This document shows positions 5,813 through 6,215 of a stretch of 6,215 bases of DNA, piece by piece. The DNA is from an uncultured Solobacterium sp. (GTDB lineage: Bacteria; Bacillota_I; Bacilli_A; Erysipelotrichales; Erysipelotrichaceae). The notes beneath the pieces are model-generated. The model made no database searches, was not told the DNA's origin, and was given only the letters and a program-made list of their open reading frames with translations. The translations under genes and the position numbers were made by a program. The DNA lies in the NCBI GenBank assembly GCA_938039295.1, contig CALHUY010000007.1, forward strand, positions 1 through 6,215. The letters run 5' to 3'. Every line of letters starts with the position of its first letter. Position 1 is the first letter of the stretch.

Positions 5813-5842
5813 GATATATGATTATTCCATAAGGAAGTGAAA

Positions 5843-6061
5843 ATGAAAAATAAACTGTTTGATAAGCTGGATTTTGCAATTGGGTATTACGGTACTTTTC
5901 CTGCTGGATTTAGAGGATCTAAGAAGCCAACAATTCATTTTGTGAAAGGTACTCCTGAGGAAATAAAATTGAAAGCTATAAAAGTTTGGGAAGAAATTTT
6001 AGAAGAAGCTGCCGAGCAACGCGCAAACGGCATTTTTACCGAAGAGAATATATATTTGTAA
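5843..6061 (+). CDS. Small protein of unknown function (72 residues)
   Basis: I do not recognise this protein. The ATG at 5843 is preferred over the in-frame GTG at 5837 because the AAGG Shine-Dalgarno (5831-5834) is 8 nt from the ATG and only 2 nt from the GTG. The N-terminal part has an aromatic/glycine stretch, AIGYYGTFPAGFRG (12-25), followed by KKPTIHFVKGTPEE (28-41), which could form a short beta hairpin. Residues about 40-63 look like one amphipathic helix rich in Glu, Lys and Ala with a Trp. There is no signal peptide, transmembrane segment or cysteine. Good Shine-Dalgarno placement, an upstream promoter-like region and sensible amino-acid composition argue that it is real. It stands alone after the tRNA terminator, with no coding neighbour in view on the right to suggest a role. 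Confidence 0.65.
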   Translation: MKNKLFDKLDFAIGYYGTFPAGFRGSKKPTIHFVKGTPEEIKLKAIKVWEEILEEAAEQRANGIFTEENIYL

Positions 6062-6215
6062 ATCAAAACATGTAAATTTGTAAGAAGCATTCGCATAATC
6101 TTTAAATAAATACATGAAGAACAGTAAAATACAACTTTTGGTATTTTAAAATTATTTCTACTTATCGGTGCTATAAAGAAATCGGAGTTTTTTGCTTTTG
6201 TGATATACAAGCAGG
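6062..6215. other. AT-rich right-hand intergenic stretch, no gene seen
   Basis: About 150 bp without a supported gene on either strand. It contains an AT-only-type hairpin at 6125-6148 (TAAAATAC/GTATTTTA, 8-nt loop) that could be a weak terminator for the small ORF but lacks a GC core. A GGAG at 6184-6187 precedes a GTG at 6200 by 12 nt and could start a gene beyond the edge, but only five codons are visible, so no call is made. Confidence 0.5.

Noticed and set aside
5837..5842. GTG 5837 as start of the small ORF
   Set aside because: The only Shine-Dalgarno (AAGG 5831-5834) is 2 nt away, too close for initiation; ATG 5843 has the right spacing.
6125..6148. AT-rich hairpin as a firm terminator of the small ORF
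   Set aside because: The 8-bp stem has one G-C/C-G pair at the loop end only, and no proper U tract follows; noted as a weak possibility, not called as a terminator.
5935..6210. 91-codon open frame on the minus strand at the right end
   Set aside because: It covers the small plus-strand ORF in antisense, has no good Shine-Dalgarno, and its translation looks like antisense of coding plus AT-rich noncoding DNA.
1..6215. Riboswitch, CRISPR array, IS element or other large repeat structure
   Set aside because: Leaders before the operons are too short for known riboswitches. No regularly spaced repeats, terminal inverted repeats or transposase-like frames were seen.

Overview
The window is ordinary-looking chromosomal DNA from a low-GC, Gram-positive-type bacterium. 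The DNA is visibly AT-rich, Shine-Dalgarno sites are strong (AAGGAG-like), intergenic spaces are short, and promoters of the TG-n-TATAAT (extended -10) kind recur. The gene set (type III pantothenate kinase, fused CoaBC, DeoD-type phosphorylase, a Firmicutes-style stand-alone nucleotidyltransferase, Maf) fits a Firmicute. An Erysipelotrichia-like gut or oral lineage is a guess that the sequence alone cannot confirm. There is no mobile element, CRISPR array or phage module.

Layout. On the minus strand at the left, a YfcE-type phosphodiesterase (985-428) runs into a DeoD-type purine nucleoside phosphorylase that is cut by the left edge (389-1). Divergent from it, separated by about 70 bp that must hold both promoters, is a tight plus-strand operon: coaBC (1056-2240), coaX (2249-3037) and an M19-family dipeptidase (3024-3947). 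The coaX Shine-Dalgarno overlaps the coaBC stop codon, and the dipeptidase start lies inside the end of coaX, so the three are probably translationally coupled. A shared hairpin (3953-3985) separates the dipeptidase from a convergent nucleotidyltransferase (4895-3987). That gene is divergent from maf (4997-5560). The promoter of a tRNA-Thr(GGU) gene (5596-5666) overlaps the maf stop codon, and a clean intrinsic terminator follows the tRNA (5676-5703). The right end is AT-rich. It holds one unrecognised 72-residue ORF (5843-6061) behind a leader with two promoter-like elements and small inverted repeats, then about 150 bp with no gene I can support.

How the genes fit together. CoaX (pantothenate to 4'-phosphopantothenate) and CoaBC (cysteine addition and decarboxylation to 4'-phosphopantetheine) cover the first three steps of coenzyme A synthesis from pantothenate. 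The coupled dipeptidase could supply free cysteine or other amino acids, but that is inference. DeoD and YfcE suggest nucleoside and phosphodiester salvage. Maf is a nucleotide-pool or cell-division housekeeping protein. Two start codons were revised by Shine-Dalgarno placement: coaX to ATG 2249 and the small ORF to ATG 5843. I found no convincing new system. The least explained items are the small ORF and the departures from family consensus in CoaX.
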